Below, piece after piece: positions 32,879-45,459 of a stretch of DNA of 53,066 bases. The notes beneath the pieces are model-generated. The model did not search any database, was not told where the DNA came from, and worked only from the letters and a program-made list of their open reading frames with translations. The position numbers were made by a program, and so were the translations under genes. The DNA comes from Pseudomonas sp. PD9R (GTDB lineage Bacteria; Pseudomonadota; Gammaproteobacteria; Pseudomonadales; Pseudomonadaceae), in assembly GCF_019200975.1 (NCBI RefSeq), contig NZ_JAHTMR010000014.1, positions 149,528 through 202,593 of the forward strand, in the 5' to 3' direction. Every line of letters begins with the position of its first letter. The stretch's first letter is position 1.

Positions 32879-34908
32879 GCTGTCGCTCCTTGCGGCAGGC
32901 AAAATCCGTTTTTGCAGACTTCGCAAATCGGGCAGAAGTCCGCACTTTTTGCTTTCGTCGCCGCCATCAAGGCAGCCTGCGTCGGGGCAATGACGGGCTG
33001 TTCAGCGAGTGCCTGTGCTTCAAGCGCTTGAAGCGGCGCTAGACCCAGCAAGGGCTTGCCGCCTACTTCGAGCGGCACACTGCTGTAAATGCCAGCCGGG
33101 TTGATGACGATGTGTTGCCCACCGACATTGATGGTCAAACTCATGCCTGCATTGATCACCACATGAGTGGCCGTGAGGTGCGCGTGGCTGCCTGCTTTAA
33201 CCACCCAGGCGTTACCGACGGTCGTGCTGCTTTTGTCAGTGATGGACACGACCTCGCTACCGCCAATCACGCTGTCGCGTTGGCCTTGGGTCGTGTGCGA
33301 TTCGTCACCTTTGATCAGGCTGGAACTGTTGCGAGCGATCTGTTCATTGCGATCGTTGTTGATGGTGGTGTTGCTGTCGTTGCGGATCAACTGCTCCAGG
33401 TCGCGCTCGGCGCGCAGGTAGACCTTTTCCTGGCCGGCGCGATCTTCGATCATCAGTTCGTTGAAACCACCTGTGCGGGGTGAGCTTTGGCTGCGCAGGA
33501 CGGTTTTGGTTTTGTGCGCCGGCAACGGGTAGGGCGCTGGCGTCCGGGTGTTGATTACGCATCCGCTGATCATTGGTAAATCCGGATTGCCTTCGTAGTA
33601 GGTCACGACGACTTCCATGCCGACACGTGGAATGGTCACGGCACCAAAGCCTTCACCCGCCCAGCCAGTGGCAACACGCAGCCAGCAGCTGCTCTTTTCA
33701 CTCTTGAATCCGGCTCTGTCCCAATGCAACTCGACTTTCACCCGACCATGTTCATCAACATAAATTTCTTCACCGGGTGGGCCGGTAACGCGTGCGCTTT
33801 GACTGACCAGTATCCTTTTCTGCGGCAGCAACGGTGGCCGGTAGAACACATCCTTGGGAATCGCGCTGAACGTGTTGCGGTAGCCTTGGGTGAACTCATC
33901 TCCAGGGAGTGGCTCGGTGATCGTTTCTTCCAGGCATTGCGGTTGTTTACCCGTGTGGCTCACGCTCAACAGGAGCCACCGATCGTTGCATTTCTTGCGG
34001 GGATGCTCGGTCAGGTTGAACAGATGGCCACTGCGTAGCGTCGGTTGATCGCTCCTGCCTTTAACCAGGTCGTAGTCACAGCGATGACGTTCCAGTGCCT
34101 GTCGGGCTAGCACCTTGCCGTGTTGGTCCGGTTCCTTCATCAGCATCGGGTAGCGGTAGTCCTCCAGCCTGCGGACGTTGTCGACCCTGGCTTGGTTTTC
34201 GTACAGCAGGCTCGGCTTCATGAAGTTGTATTTGCGCCCGGTCACCGTACTGGTGCGGGTGTTGAAATACTGGGTGAACAGATTGATCACCGGATGATCG
34301 GCGACCATGGCGCTGTCTTGCCGGTACGGCGTATCACCCAGTGAGGGGAAATAGACTTGATTGTCGGTGAGTGCCAACAGATGGCCGTCCGGCGAGTGCT
34401 GATGGTGCCACGCGATGCCGTCCTCGGCGCTCAGGCGTTGTATGAATAAGAAATCGCTTTCATCGTATTGTGTGCAGTACTCGCGAACTGAGCTCTCGCG
34501 GACATTAAAGCTGTAGCTATTGGACAAAATGCCGTGGCTTTCGAGCACTTGGGCGATGATTTGCGGCACGCTCAGGTTCTGGAAAATCCTCTGGTTATAG
34601 CTGAACTGCAAATAATGCAACGCAGGCACCAGGGTGAGCCCGTAATGGGTCAGCCGCTTGTCACTTGCTGCGATGGAGGCATTTTCGATGAAGCCATGCA
34701 GGCCTTCGCCATTCAGTCCGAACCGGAGGAAGGCGGGTTGGCCCAGTAATGTCTCAAGGGGAAAATCACGGTCCTCGCTGACCAATTGAATATTGATCGC
34801 ATACAGACAGCTGATGGCTTCAGTGCCCTCGAACCCCAGGACTTTGAATCGGTGGTCGACCGAGGGAATTTGCAGCTCGAATTGCGCAGTGTCGGCTAGC
34901 GCGTACAT
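32875..34908 (-). CDS. vgrG: VgrG (TssI) type VI secretion spike protein
   Basis: This 677-residue protein has an N-terminal gp27-like part (SVDHRFKVLGFEGTEAISCLYAINI, DFLFIQRLSAEDGI), then the OB-like segment VDEHGRVKVELHWDRAG...WLRVATGWAGEGFGAVTIPRVGMEVVVTYYEG, then the gp5-type repeated beta-prism (LIRNDSNTTINNDRNEQIARN...). The final 20 residues read FCPICEVCKNGFCLPQG: four cysteines as CxxCxxCx4C, which could bind metal or the DUF4123 protein. AAGGAT precedes the ATG at 34908. No hcp or sheath genes are in the window, so this is an orphan vgrG island. Confidence 0.92.
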   Translation of the reverse strand: MYALADTAQFELQIPSVDHRFKVLGFEGTEAISCLYAINIQLVSEDRDFPLETLLGQPAFLRFGLNGEGLHGFIENASIAASDKRLTHYGLTLVPALHYLQFSYNQRIFQNLSVPQIIAQVLESHGILSNSYSFNVRESSVREYCTQYDESDFLFIQRLSAEDGIAWHHQHSPDGHLLALTDNQVYFPSLGDTPYRQDSAMVADHPVINLFTQYFNTRTSTVTGRKYNFMKPSLLYENQARVDNVRRLEDYRYPMLMKEPDQHGKVLARQALERHRCDYDLVKGRSDQPTLRSGHLFNLTEHPRKKCNDRWLLLSVSHTGKQPQCLEETITEPLPGDEFTQGYRNTFSAIPKDVFYRPPLLPQKRILVSQSARVTGPPGEEIYVDEHGRVKVELHWDRAGFKSEKSSCWLRVATGWAGEGFGAVTIPRVGMEVVVTYYEGNPDLPMISGCVINTRTPAPYPLPAHKTKTVLRSQSSPRTGGFNELMIEDRAGQEKVYLRAERDLEQLIRNDSNTTINNDRNEQIARNSSSLIKGDESHTTQGQRDSVIGGSEVVSITDKSSTTVGNAWVVKAGSHAHLTATHVVINAGMSLTINVGGQHIVINPAGIYSSVPLEVGGKPLLGLAPLQALEAQALAEQPVIAPTQAALMAATKAKSADFCPICEVCKNGFCLPQGATA

Positions 34909-35118
34909 ACACTCATCCTTAAGCAAAAATACGGCGGAAAAACGCCGGGACGCCCTAAATTTGCTGTTTAGATGGCCGGCGAGTCATAGGCGCCGACAGC
35001 CTAACAATTCAATGTCTGAAGGCGTGTAGGACCGTTCCGAAATGGTTCATTGGGGAACGCATTTCTGACCTTGCCTTCAGAAATTTCCATCTGCCGTGTA
35101 CGAACTTCAATGCTTAGT

Positions 35119-36009
35119 TCAAACCTTGAGAATGTGGTCCTTGAAGTAGTCGATCAACACCCGCAGCCTCGGTGCGGTCTGTTTCGATGCCGGCCAGAGC
35201 ATCCACAGGTTGCCGGTGTGGTCGGTGTAGTCCTCCAGCACCACTTTCAGCCTGCCGTCGGCCAGTGGCTGGCGGATTGAGAAATCCGGCAGGCAGGCAA
35301 TCCCCACGCCATCGATCGCCAGGTACGTCAGCGGGTCCATCGTGGTGCAGGTCAAGGCCTTCGACAGATTCGGCTCGATGTGCGTGTCGCCGACTCGCAG
35401 CGGCCAGCGCTCGATCATCCCGGTGGCCGGAAACTTGTGCAGCAGGCAAACGTGGCGGATCAAGTCGTCCGGGTGCGTCAGTTCGCCGTGCTTTTTCAGG
35501 TAATCCGGCGATGCCACCAGTTGCAATTGATAGCCACCCAACTTGCGCGCCATCAGCCGCGAGTCTTGCGGCGCGCCGGTGCGAATGACGGCATCGAACC
35601 CTTCTTCGATCACGTCCACCATGCGGTCGGACATGTCCACGTCCAGCTCGATGTCCGGGTAGGCACGCATGAACCCGGCCAGCACCGGCATGATCAACAC
35701 GTTCTGGATCGGCACGCTGATGCGCACCTTGCCCCGTGGGTTGGCGGACAAATCCAGCAGCTCCATTTGCGCCGCTTCGACTTCGCTGAGGATGCGTTTG
35801 CAGCGGTCCAGGAACAGTTCGCCTTCGGTGGTCAGCGTCACGCTGCGAGTGCTGCGATGGAACAGCCGCACGCCGAGACGTTCCTCCATGCGCGCCACAC
35901 TCTTGCCCACGGCAGACGAAGAGATTTCCAGCAGGCGGCCGGCTTCGGTAAAGCTGCGGGTTTCGGCCACCTGAATGAAGGCCGTGATACCGCTGAGGCT
36001 GTCCATCAT
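35119..36009 (-). CDS. LysR-family transcriptional regulator
   Basis: This protein of about 296 residues has an N-terminal winged helix-turn-helix (FIQVAETRSFTEAGRLLEISSSAVGKSVARMEERLG) and a substrate-binding domain with the CrgA-like ending ASKQTAPRLRVLIDYFKDHIL. The start is uncertain: a TTG at 36024, or the ATG pair at 36009/36006, which I prefer. Its reading direction is the same as the OYE gene upstream (36192-37298), from which it is separated by a REP pair; control of that gene is possible but not shown by the layout. Confidence 0.85.
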   Translation of the reverse strand: MMDSLSGITAFIQVAETRSFTEAGRLLEISSSAVGKSVARMEERLGVRLFHRSTRSVTLTTEGELFLDRCKRILSEVEAAQMELLDLSANPRGKVRISVPIQNVLIMPVLAGFMRAYPDIELDVDMSDRMVDVIEEGFDAVIRTGAPQDSRLMARKLGGYQLQLVASPDYLKKHGELTHPDDLIRHVCLLHKFPATGMIERWPLRVGDTHIEPNLSKALTCTTMDPLTYLAIDGVGIACLPDFSIRQPLADGRLKVVLEDYTDHTGNLWMLWPASKQTAPRLRVLIDYFKDHILKV

Positions 36010-36098
36010 GAGAGGTGTGCTCAATGCAGGGAGGGGTTAACGCAGAGTAGAGGCGGGCGGGGGAATTGCAAAGAATGATGGCAGGATCAAAATCAAGG

Positions 36099-36169
36099 TC
36101 AAAAGATCGCAGTCTGCGGCAGCTCCTACAAAGGTCGATGTAGGGGCTGCCGCAGGCTGCGATCTTTTG
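36099..36169. repeat. REP pair, GATC-type (inverted)
   Basis: Left TCAAAAGATCGCAGTCTGCG...AGCTCCTACA and right GATGTAGGGGCTGCCGCAGG...GATCTTTTG. Between the OYE and LysR genes; could act as a 3'-end hairpin of the OYE transcript. Confidence 0.9.
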
Positions 36170-36191
36170 CTTTTACATGTCAGGCAAAAAC

Positions 36192-37298
36192 TCAGGCGCT
36201 CTGCTGGTAGAACGGATAATCAGTGAACCCAACCTCGGTGCCACCGTAAAAGGTGTCACGGTCATAAGCATTGAGTGGCAGGTTGTGGCGGATGCGCTCC
36301 GGCAAATCCGGGTTGGCGATGAAGTCGCGACCGAAGGCCACGAGGTCAGCATCACCCGCTTGCAGAATCTGCTCGGCAGACGCCGCCGTGAAGCCGCCGG
36401 CAGCGATGATCGGCCCGCTGTAATGACGACGGATCAACTGCGCGGCCACCGGGTTCTGGTCCTTGGTCTCATCAAGCGAGTTGCCCAGCACACGCGGTTC
36501 GATCAAGTGCAGATAGGCCAGGTTCAACGGCGCCAGTTGCTGCGCGACGTAGACGAACAGGGCTTCCGGGTCGCTGTCCTTCATGCCGCCGAAGTTACCG
36601 CTTGGGCCGAGGCGCACAGCAACGCGTTGATTGCCCCAGACCGAAATCACGGCGTTGGTGATGTCCATCAAAAAACGTGCGCGCTTGGCGATGGTGCCGC
36701 CGTAGGCGTCGGTGCGGCGGTTGCTGCCGTCCTGCAGGAACTGGTCGATCAGGTAACCGTTGGCGCCGTGGATTTCCACGCCGTCGAAACCGGCTTCGAG
36801 ACCCCGTTGCGCGGCACTGCGGAAGTCTTCGACCAGCGCTTCGACTTCCGCTACGCCGAGGGCGCGGTGCGGAGTGCTCGCCACCCAGCCGCTGGCGGTG
36901 TAGGCCACGCCGTCGTAATCGACTTGCGAAGGTGCAACCGGTTGCGCGCCGTTTGGCTGCATGTCGCTGTGGGACTGGCGACCGGCATGGAACAGTTGCA
37001 GGAAAATCTTTCCACCCTTGGCGTGAACGGCCTCGGTGATGGCTTTCCAGCCCGGGATTTGCGCATCGTTATACAGGCCGGGCGAGCCGAGGTAGCCGTT
37101 GCCGGTGGTGGACACGACGGTGGCTTCAGAAATGATCAGGCCGCCTTCGGTGGCCCGTTGCGAGTAGTACTCGGCCATCAAGGCGCCAGGCAGATCGCCG
37201 GGCTCGGAGCGCATGCGGGTCAGGGGCGCCATGACGACGCGGTGGGTGAGGGCGTGTGGGCCGATCTGGATGTTCGACAGCAGGGTTGAGTGATTCAT
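36192..37298 (-). CDS. Old Yellow Enzyme-type flavin alkene reductase, second copy
   Basis: This 368-residue FMN barrel has VVMAPLTRMRSEPGDLP, LQLFHAGRQSHSDM, the HGANGYLIDQF His-Asn motif, and DLVAFGRDFIANPDLP at the end. It belongs to the same family as 5584-6708 but is clearly diverged. Substrates are probably maleimides, enones or nitro-compounds. GGAGGTCACC directly precedes the ATG at 37298, so I reject the longer frame to 37418. Probably a single-gene unit; the LysR gene lies downstream. Confidence 0.9.
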   Translation of the reverse strand: MNHSTLLSNIQIGPHALTHRVVMAPLTRMRSEPGDLPGALMAEYYSQRATEGGLIISEATVVSTTGNGYLGSPGLYNDAQIPGWKAITEAVHAKGGKIFLQLFHAGRQSHSDMQPNGAQPVAPSQVDYDGVAYTASGWVASTPHRALGVAEVEALVEDFRSAAQRGLEAGFDGVEIHGANGYLIDQFLQDGSNRRTDAYGGTIAKRARFLMDITNAVISVWGNQRVAVRLGPSGNFGGMKDSDPEALFVYVAQQLAPLNLAYLHLIEPRVLGNSLDETKDQNPVAAQLIRRHYSGPIIAAGGFTAASAEQILQAGDADLVAFGRDFIANPDLPERIRHNLPLNAYDRDTFYGGTEVGFTDYPFYQQSA

Positions 37299-37448
37299 GG
37301 TGACCTCCAATAAGTGACTGGAGGCGACTTTATGCCAGGCGTGATTGAAGAAAAATGGGCCGGCGTTCCGCTCTCTTCGGACCCATTGTTCCGTAATCAA
37401 TTGGCGCGCGGTCCACATTGCATGAGCCGGGCGCCAATCGAAGCTACC

Positions 37449-40859
<3,411 letters not shown>

Positions 40860-41254
40860 TTTTGTCCCCTCGCGTCATGCCAATTTGGCGAAACCCGCCA
40901 TCCCCCGCTGGGGACAGCAGATGCTGCGGTACAAGGGGTGGTGCAACTGTCGGGCCATGACCTTGGGTCGATAAAAAAGTTCAGACTTTTTAGTTAGTTG
41001 TTTCGGAATGTTTCGAGATTGCTGGGACGGATGTTGGGGGATATTCCTCGTTTTTGGGGAAAATGCCCTGATTTCATTGGGTTAGTTTCACCCGTCGTTT
41101 CGTGGTTGTGCCTAAGTTTGCTAGCGTGAAAGTAAGTGAGAGGCATTATTAAAGTCAAAAGATCGCAGCCTTCTGCAGCTCCTACATTGAAATGCGCACA
41201 CGCTTTAGGCGCTGCTGAAGGCAGCGATCTGTTGCATTTGGAACAGGCTCTTTT
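40860..41254. other. Intergenic stretch with a REP pair
   Basis: Apart from the REP pair at 41155-41234, I see only the AT-rich stretch about 40970-41110, which probably holds the multicopper oxidase promoter. No gene and no other clear structure. Confidence 0.5.
41155..41234. repeat. REP pair, GATC-type, diverged
   Basis: TCAAAAGATCGCAGCCTTCT...GCAGCTCCTACA and GGCGCTGCTGAAGGCAGCGATCTGTTG, facing each other. The inner bases are more changed than in the other pairs. Confidence 0.8.
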
Positions 41255-42148
41255 TCACCCCCGATACCGCAGCGCCTCCAGCAACAACGCGAACGCCGGC
41301 GATGCCTGTCGACGACTCGGGTAATAAAGGTGAAACCCGGCAAACAGCGGGCACCAATCCTCAAGCACCTGAACCAAACGGCCATCGGCGATGTGCGGCG
41401 CAACCAGGTCTTCGGGGATGTAACTCAATCCAAAACCGTCCAGCGCCGCATTGAGCAACTGATACACCCCATTGAACGTCACCTGGCCAGAAACCCTTGC
41501 CTTGAGGCTTTCCTCACCTTTCTGGAACTCCCAGGCATACAAGCCGCCATTGGTGGACAATCGCAGGTTATTGCACTGGTGATCGGTCAAGTCGCGCGGC
41601 GTGATAGGCGGTGAGCGATCGTTAAAGTACGCCGGCGAACCCACCACCGCCATGCGCATATCCGGCCCGACCCGAGTGGCGATCATGCCTTGCGCCACGT
41701 CTTCGCCGAGGCGTACTCCGGCATCGAAGCCCTGGGCGGCTATGTCGACAAAGCCATAGTCACAGCAAACCTCCACCGAGATGTCCGGGTACTTGGCCAA
41801 AAACGGTTTAAGGACGGGCCAGAGGATGAATTCCAGCGCGTGATCCATGGCGTTGATGCGGATGTGGCCAGCGGGCGTATCGCGCAGGTTGCTCAGCGCC
41901 GCGAGGCCGATCTCGATCTCTTCAAAGTGCGGGCCGATGGTTTCCAGCAATTGCTGACCGGCTTCGGTGGGGGAAACGCTGCGAGTGGTGCGTGTCAGCA
42001 GGCGCAGCCCTAAACGCGCTTCCAGACCCCGAATGGTATGGCTCAGCGCCGACTGGGAAACCCCCAGTTTGCCGGCAGCCTTGGTAAAGCTTCGCTCCCG
42101 CGCCACCGCCAGGAAGGCGAGCAGATCATTGGCGTTTTCCCGCAGCAT
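41255..42148 (-). CDS. LysR-family transcriptional regulator
   Basis: This 297-residue protein has LLAFLAVARERSFTKAAGKLGVSQSALSHTIRGLEARLGLRLL (residues 9-51, a typical LysR helix-turn-helix) followed by the inducer-binding domain ending in FALLLEALRYRG. It lies downstream of the paoABC-like operon on the same strand, 160 bases after paoC; control of that operon or of the oxidase is possible but not seen in the sequence. Confidence 0.87.
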   Translation of the reverse strand: MLRENANDLLAFLAVARERSFTKAAGKLGVSQSALSHTIRGLEARLGLRLLTRTTRSVSPTEAGQQLLETIGPHFEEIEIGLAALSNLRDTPAGHIRINAMDHALEFILWPVLKPFLAKYPDISVEVCCDYGFVDIAAQGFDAGVRLGEDVAQGMIATRVGPDMRMAVVGSPAYFNDRSPPITPRDLTDHQCNNLRLSTNGGLYAWEFQKGEESLKARVSGQVTFNGVYQLLNAALDGFGLSYIPEDLVAPHIADGRLVQVLEDWCPLFAGFHLYYPSRRQASPAFALLLEALRYRG

Positions 42149-42271
42149 TCATGAGGTCTCTTCATAGGCTCCTCCTGATTCTAGTGGCTAATCCCAAGAG
42201 TACGACTGTCGAAGCGAGGCTTGCCCAAGAAGAACGATGACGCGGTCTGCCAGTTGAGCGGTGTCAACATT

Positions 42272-42296
42272 CTCGCGGGCAAGGCTCGCTCCTGCA
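42272..42296. repeat. Single REP arm, GAGC-type
   Basis: TCGCGGGCAAGGCTCGCTCCTGCA, one unpaired REP unit just after the paoC-type gene. Confidence 0.7.
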
Positions 42297-42307
42297 AAAG
42301 CAGAGAT

Positions 42308-44506
42308 TCAAATCATCGGCGGCAATTTATCCAGCAGCTTGTCCAGCGTGATGGGGTATTCGCGAACGCGAATCCCCGTTGCGTTGTAGACCGCATTGGC
42401 GATGGCCGCGCTGACGCCGCAGATGCCCAACTCGCCGACTCCCTTGGCTTTCATTGGCGATGAGATCGGGTCGGTCTCGTCGAGGAAAATCACCTCTTGA
42501 TGGGGGATGTCGGCATGCACCGGCACCTCGTATCCGGCCAGGTCGTGATTGACGAAAAATCCCATTCGCTTGTCGACTGCCAGCGCTTCCATCAACGCCG
42601 CGCCGACGCCCATGGTCATCGCGCCGATTACTTGGCTGCGCGCCGAAGTCGGGTTGAGAATGCGCCCGGCGGCACACACCGCGAGCATCCGGCGTAAGCG
42701 GGTTTCTCCGGTGGCGCTGTCGACCGCCACTTCGACAAAGTGCGCGCCGAAGGTGGATTGCTGGTACTGCTTGCTCAAATCACCGAACTCGATCGAGTCT
42801 TCGGCGACCAGTTCTCCCTTTCGGGCAGCGTCTTGCAGCGGCACTCGTTGTGCGCCCGAGTGCACTTGACCGTCAGCAAATATTGCCTCGTCCACATTCA
42901 TGCCAAGGCGCTGCGCGACTGCCTCGCGCAATTTGACACACGCAGCGTAAACCCCCGCCGTCGAGCAGTTACCGCCGAATTGCCCGCCAGAACCGGACGA
43001 CACCGGAAAACTCGAATCCCCCAAACGCACAACCACCTTGTCGAGGGTCACGCCCATCATCTCGGCCGCCGTCTGGGCAATGATGGTGTAGCTGCCTGTG
43101 CCAATATCGGTCATGTCGGTTTCCACAGTCACCGTTCCCTGGTCATCGAGCCGAACGCGCGCCCCGGACTTCACCAGCAGGTTGTTGCGGAAGGCGACCG
43201 CGACGCCCATGCCGATCAGCCAACGGCCATCGCGTTGCGTGCCTGGTTGCGCATGCCGCTGACCCCAGCCGAAATGGTCCGCGCCGGTGCGCAGGCATTC
43301 GATCATCTGGCGCTTGGAAAAAGGCCGTTTGGTGTTCACGGGGTCGACCTGGGTGTCGTTGAGGATGCGAAAATCGATGGGGTCGAGTTCCAGCTTCTCG
43401 GCCATTTCGTCCATGGCGATTTCCAGCGCCATCATGCCGGGTGCTTCGCCGGGCGCGCGCATGGCATTGCCTTCCGGCAGGTCGAGGGTGCAAAGGCGCA
43501 TCGTCACTCGGCGGTTTTCCCCGGCGTACAGCAGTTTGCTCGGTTGCGCCGCGAGTTCGACTTTGCCGCCCGGCAAATCACCGGACCAGCCTTCATGGGC
43601 CATGGCGGTGATTTTACCGTCCGGTGTGGTGCCAATACGGATGCGTTGAATGGTCGCCGGGCGGTGCGTGCAGTTGTTGAAAATCTGTGGCCGCGCAAGT
43701 GCCACCTTCACCGGCCTGCCAGCCATACGCGCGCCGAGGGCGGCGAGTATGGCGTCGGCGCGCACAAACAATTTTCCGCCGAAGCCGCCACCGATGTAGG
43801 GCGATATCAAGTGCACATTTTGCTTCGACACACCGAGGGTGGTCGCCACGTCGCTGACCGACCAATCGATCATTTGATTGGCGGTCCAGAGTGTCAACCG
43901 CTCACCTTGCCAAGCCGCCATTGAGGCGAAGGGTTCCATCATGGCGTGGGCCTGATCGGGGGTGGTGTAAGTCGCGTCCAGTTGCACCGGCGCTGCGCTG
44001 AACGCGGCGGAAAAGTCCCCGTGAAGGGTATCGGCCATCTGATCCTTGGACTCCACGCCTGTATCGCGGACGCTGGCGAGATCGAACGCGCCGTCAGTGC
44101 GGATGTACTTGATATTGATCAATTGCGCAGCGGCCCTGGCCTGTTCGAAGGTGTCGGCCACCACCAACGCTACGGCCTGGTGATAGTGCTGGATGTCCGG
44201 GCCGGCGAGCAGCTTCGCGGTGTTGTATTTGCCTTTGCCAAGCTTGCCCGCATTGGCGGCGGTGACAATTGCGATCACGCCCGGCGCGGCCTGCGCAGCC
44301 TCCACATCCATGGAAGCGATGCGGCCCTTGGCGATGGCCGAACCGAGCACCACGCCATAGGCCTGATTCGGTAGCACGGCATGGTGCTCGTAAGCGTACG
44401 CAGCCTGGCCTGTGGTCTTCAATGGCCCTTCGACCCGGGGCGTCGGGTGGCCGATGATCTTTTGCTGGTCGATGGGATTGGTCGTGGCCGGTGTCTCGAA
44501 CTTCAT
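42308..44506 (-). CDS. paoC: Periplasmic aldehyde oxidoreductase, molybdenum-binding subunit (PaoC-like)
   Basis: This 732-residue xanthine-dehydrogenase-family large subunit has PYIGGGFGGKLFVRADA, APGEAPGMMALEIAMDEMAEKL, SGGQFGGNCSTAGVYAAC and, near the end, KAKGVGELGICG with the catalytic Glu at about 690, close to Glu692 of E. coli PaoC. The enzyme oxidises aromatic and other aldehydes with a molybdenum MCD cofactor. It overlaps the FAD subunit gene upstream by 4 bases (44503-44506). No paoD-type maturation gene is in the window. Confidence 0.88.
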   Translation of the reverse strand: MKFETPATTNPIDQQKIIGHPTPRVEGPLKTTGQAAYAYEHHAVLPNQAYGVVLGSAIAKGRIASMDVEAAQAAPGVIAIVTAANAGKLGKGKYNTAKLLAGPDIQHYHQAVALVVADTFEQARAAAQLINIKYIRTDGAFDLASVRDTGVESKDQMADTLHGDFSAAFSAAPVQLDATYTTPDQAHAMMEPFASMAAWQGERLTLWTANQMIDWSVSDVATTLGVSKQNVHLISPYIGGGFGGKLFVRADAILAALGARMAGRPVKVALARPQIFNNCTHRPATIQRIRIGTTPDGKITAMAHEGWSGDLPGGKVELAAQPSKLLYAGENRRVTMRLCTLDLPEGNAMRAPGEAPGMMALEIAMDEMAEKLELDPIDFRILNDTQVDPVNTKRPFSKRQMIECLRTGADHFGWGQRHAQPGTQRDGRWLIGMGVAVAFRNNLLVKSGARVRLDDQGTVTVETDMTDIGTGSYTIIAQTAAEMMGVTLDKVVVRLGDSSFPVSSGSGGQFGGNCSTAGVYAACVKLREAVAQRLGMNVDEAIFADGQVHSGAQRVPLQDAARKGELVAEDSIEFGDLSKQYQQSTFGAHFVEVAVDSATGETRLRRMLAVCAAGRILNPTSARSQVIGAMTMGVGAALMEALAVDKRMGFFVNHDLAGYEVPVHADIPHQEVIFLDETDPISSPMKAKGVGELGICGVSAAIANAVYNATGIRVREYPITLDKLLDKLPPMI

Positions 44507-45459
44507 GCTTGAGCCCTCGCTTGCGCCATGACCGAGGCGAGCGTGCGCTCGACCAGTATCAGCTTGAATGCGTTGTCATGGGTCGGTGTGGCGCCGGCGA
44601 GCAGTTGATCGGTCAGCGCTTTTGCGCCCTGGGGCAGCGCCGATTCAGCCGCTTCCACGCGCCATGGTTTATGTGCCACTCCGCCCAGTGCGATACGGCC
44701 GGTGCCGTCTTTGTGGATCACAGCGGCAATGGAAACCAGCGCGAATGCGTAGGACGAACGATCACGCACTTTCTGGTAAATCTGTGAGCCGCCAATCGGC
44801 GCCGGCAAGGTCACGGCGGTGATCAGTTCGTGGGGTGTCAGGGTGGTTTCAATGTTGGGCGTGGTGCCGGGCAATCGGTGCAAATCCGTCAGCGCGAGAC
44901 TGCGCGTGGTGCCGTCCGGGCGCACGGTTTCCACTTGGGCATCGAGGGCGCGCATGGCCACGGCCATGTCACTGGGATGGGTGGCGATGCACGCATCGCT
45001 GACGCCAATGATGCCCAGTTGGCGGCTGACCCCGCCAATGGCCGCGCAGCCGCTGCCGGGCTGGCGTTTGTTGCAGGCCTGGTTGGTGTCATAAAAGTAG
45101 GGGCAGCGGGTGCGTTGCAGCAGGTTGCCGGCCGTCGTCGCCATGTTGCGTAGCTGGCCCGAGGCGCCGGCGAGGAGGGCGCGGGACAGCAGCCCATAGT
45201 CCTTGCGGATGCGGGCGTCGGCGGCCAGGTCGGTATTTCGGACCAGTGCTCCAATTCTCAAGCCGCCTTCGGGTGTGGCGTCGATGCGGTCCAGAGCAAG
45301 GCCATTGACGTCGATCAAGTGCGTTGGCGTCTCGATCTCCAGCTTCATCAGATCCAGCAGATTGGTGCCGCCGCCAATGAACCGCGAATCATTGACCTGT
45401 GCAGCCAGTGCGGCGGCTTCGGCCGGGGATTTGGCGCGAAGATAAGTAAAGGGCCTCAT
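44503..45459 (-). CDS. paoB: Aldehyde oxidoreductase FAD subunit (PaoB-like)
   Basis: This 318-residue protein of the FAD_binding_5/CO dehydrogenase medium family has FIGGGTNLLDLMKLEIETP (FAD loop, residues 30-48) and ATTAGNLLQRTRCPYF. Between about 116 and 140, RCPYFYDTNQACNKRQPGSGC carries the extra cysteines that hold a [4Fe-4S] cluster in E. coli PaoB. It overlaps paoC and paoA by 4 bases each. Confidence 0.9.
   Translation of the reverse strand: MRPFTYLRAKSPAEAAALAAQVNDSRFIGGGTNLLDLMKLEIETPTHLIDVNGLALDRIDATPEGGLRIGALVRNTDLAADARIRKDYGLLSRALLAGASGQLRNMATTAGNLLQRTRCPYFYDTNQACNKRQPGSGCAAIGGVSRQLGIIGVSDACIATHPSDMAVAMRALDAQVETVRPDGTTRSLALTDLHRLPGTTPNIETTLTPHELITAVTLPAPIGGSQIYQKVRDRSSYAFALVSIAAVIHKDGTGRIALGGVAHKPWRVEAAESALPQGAKALTDQLLAGATPTHDNAFKLILVERTLASVMAQARAQA

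Noticed and set aside
42740..43924. 394-codon plus-strand frame opposite paoC
   Set aside because: Antisense shadow; paoC is intact and conserved on the other strand.
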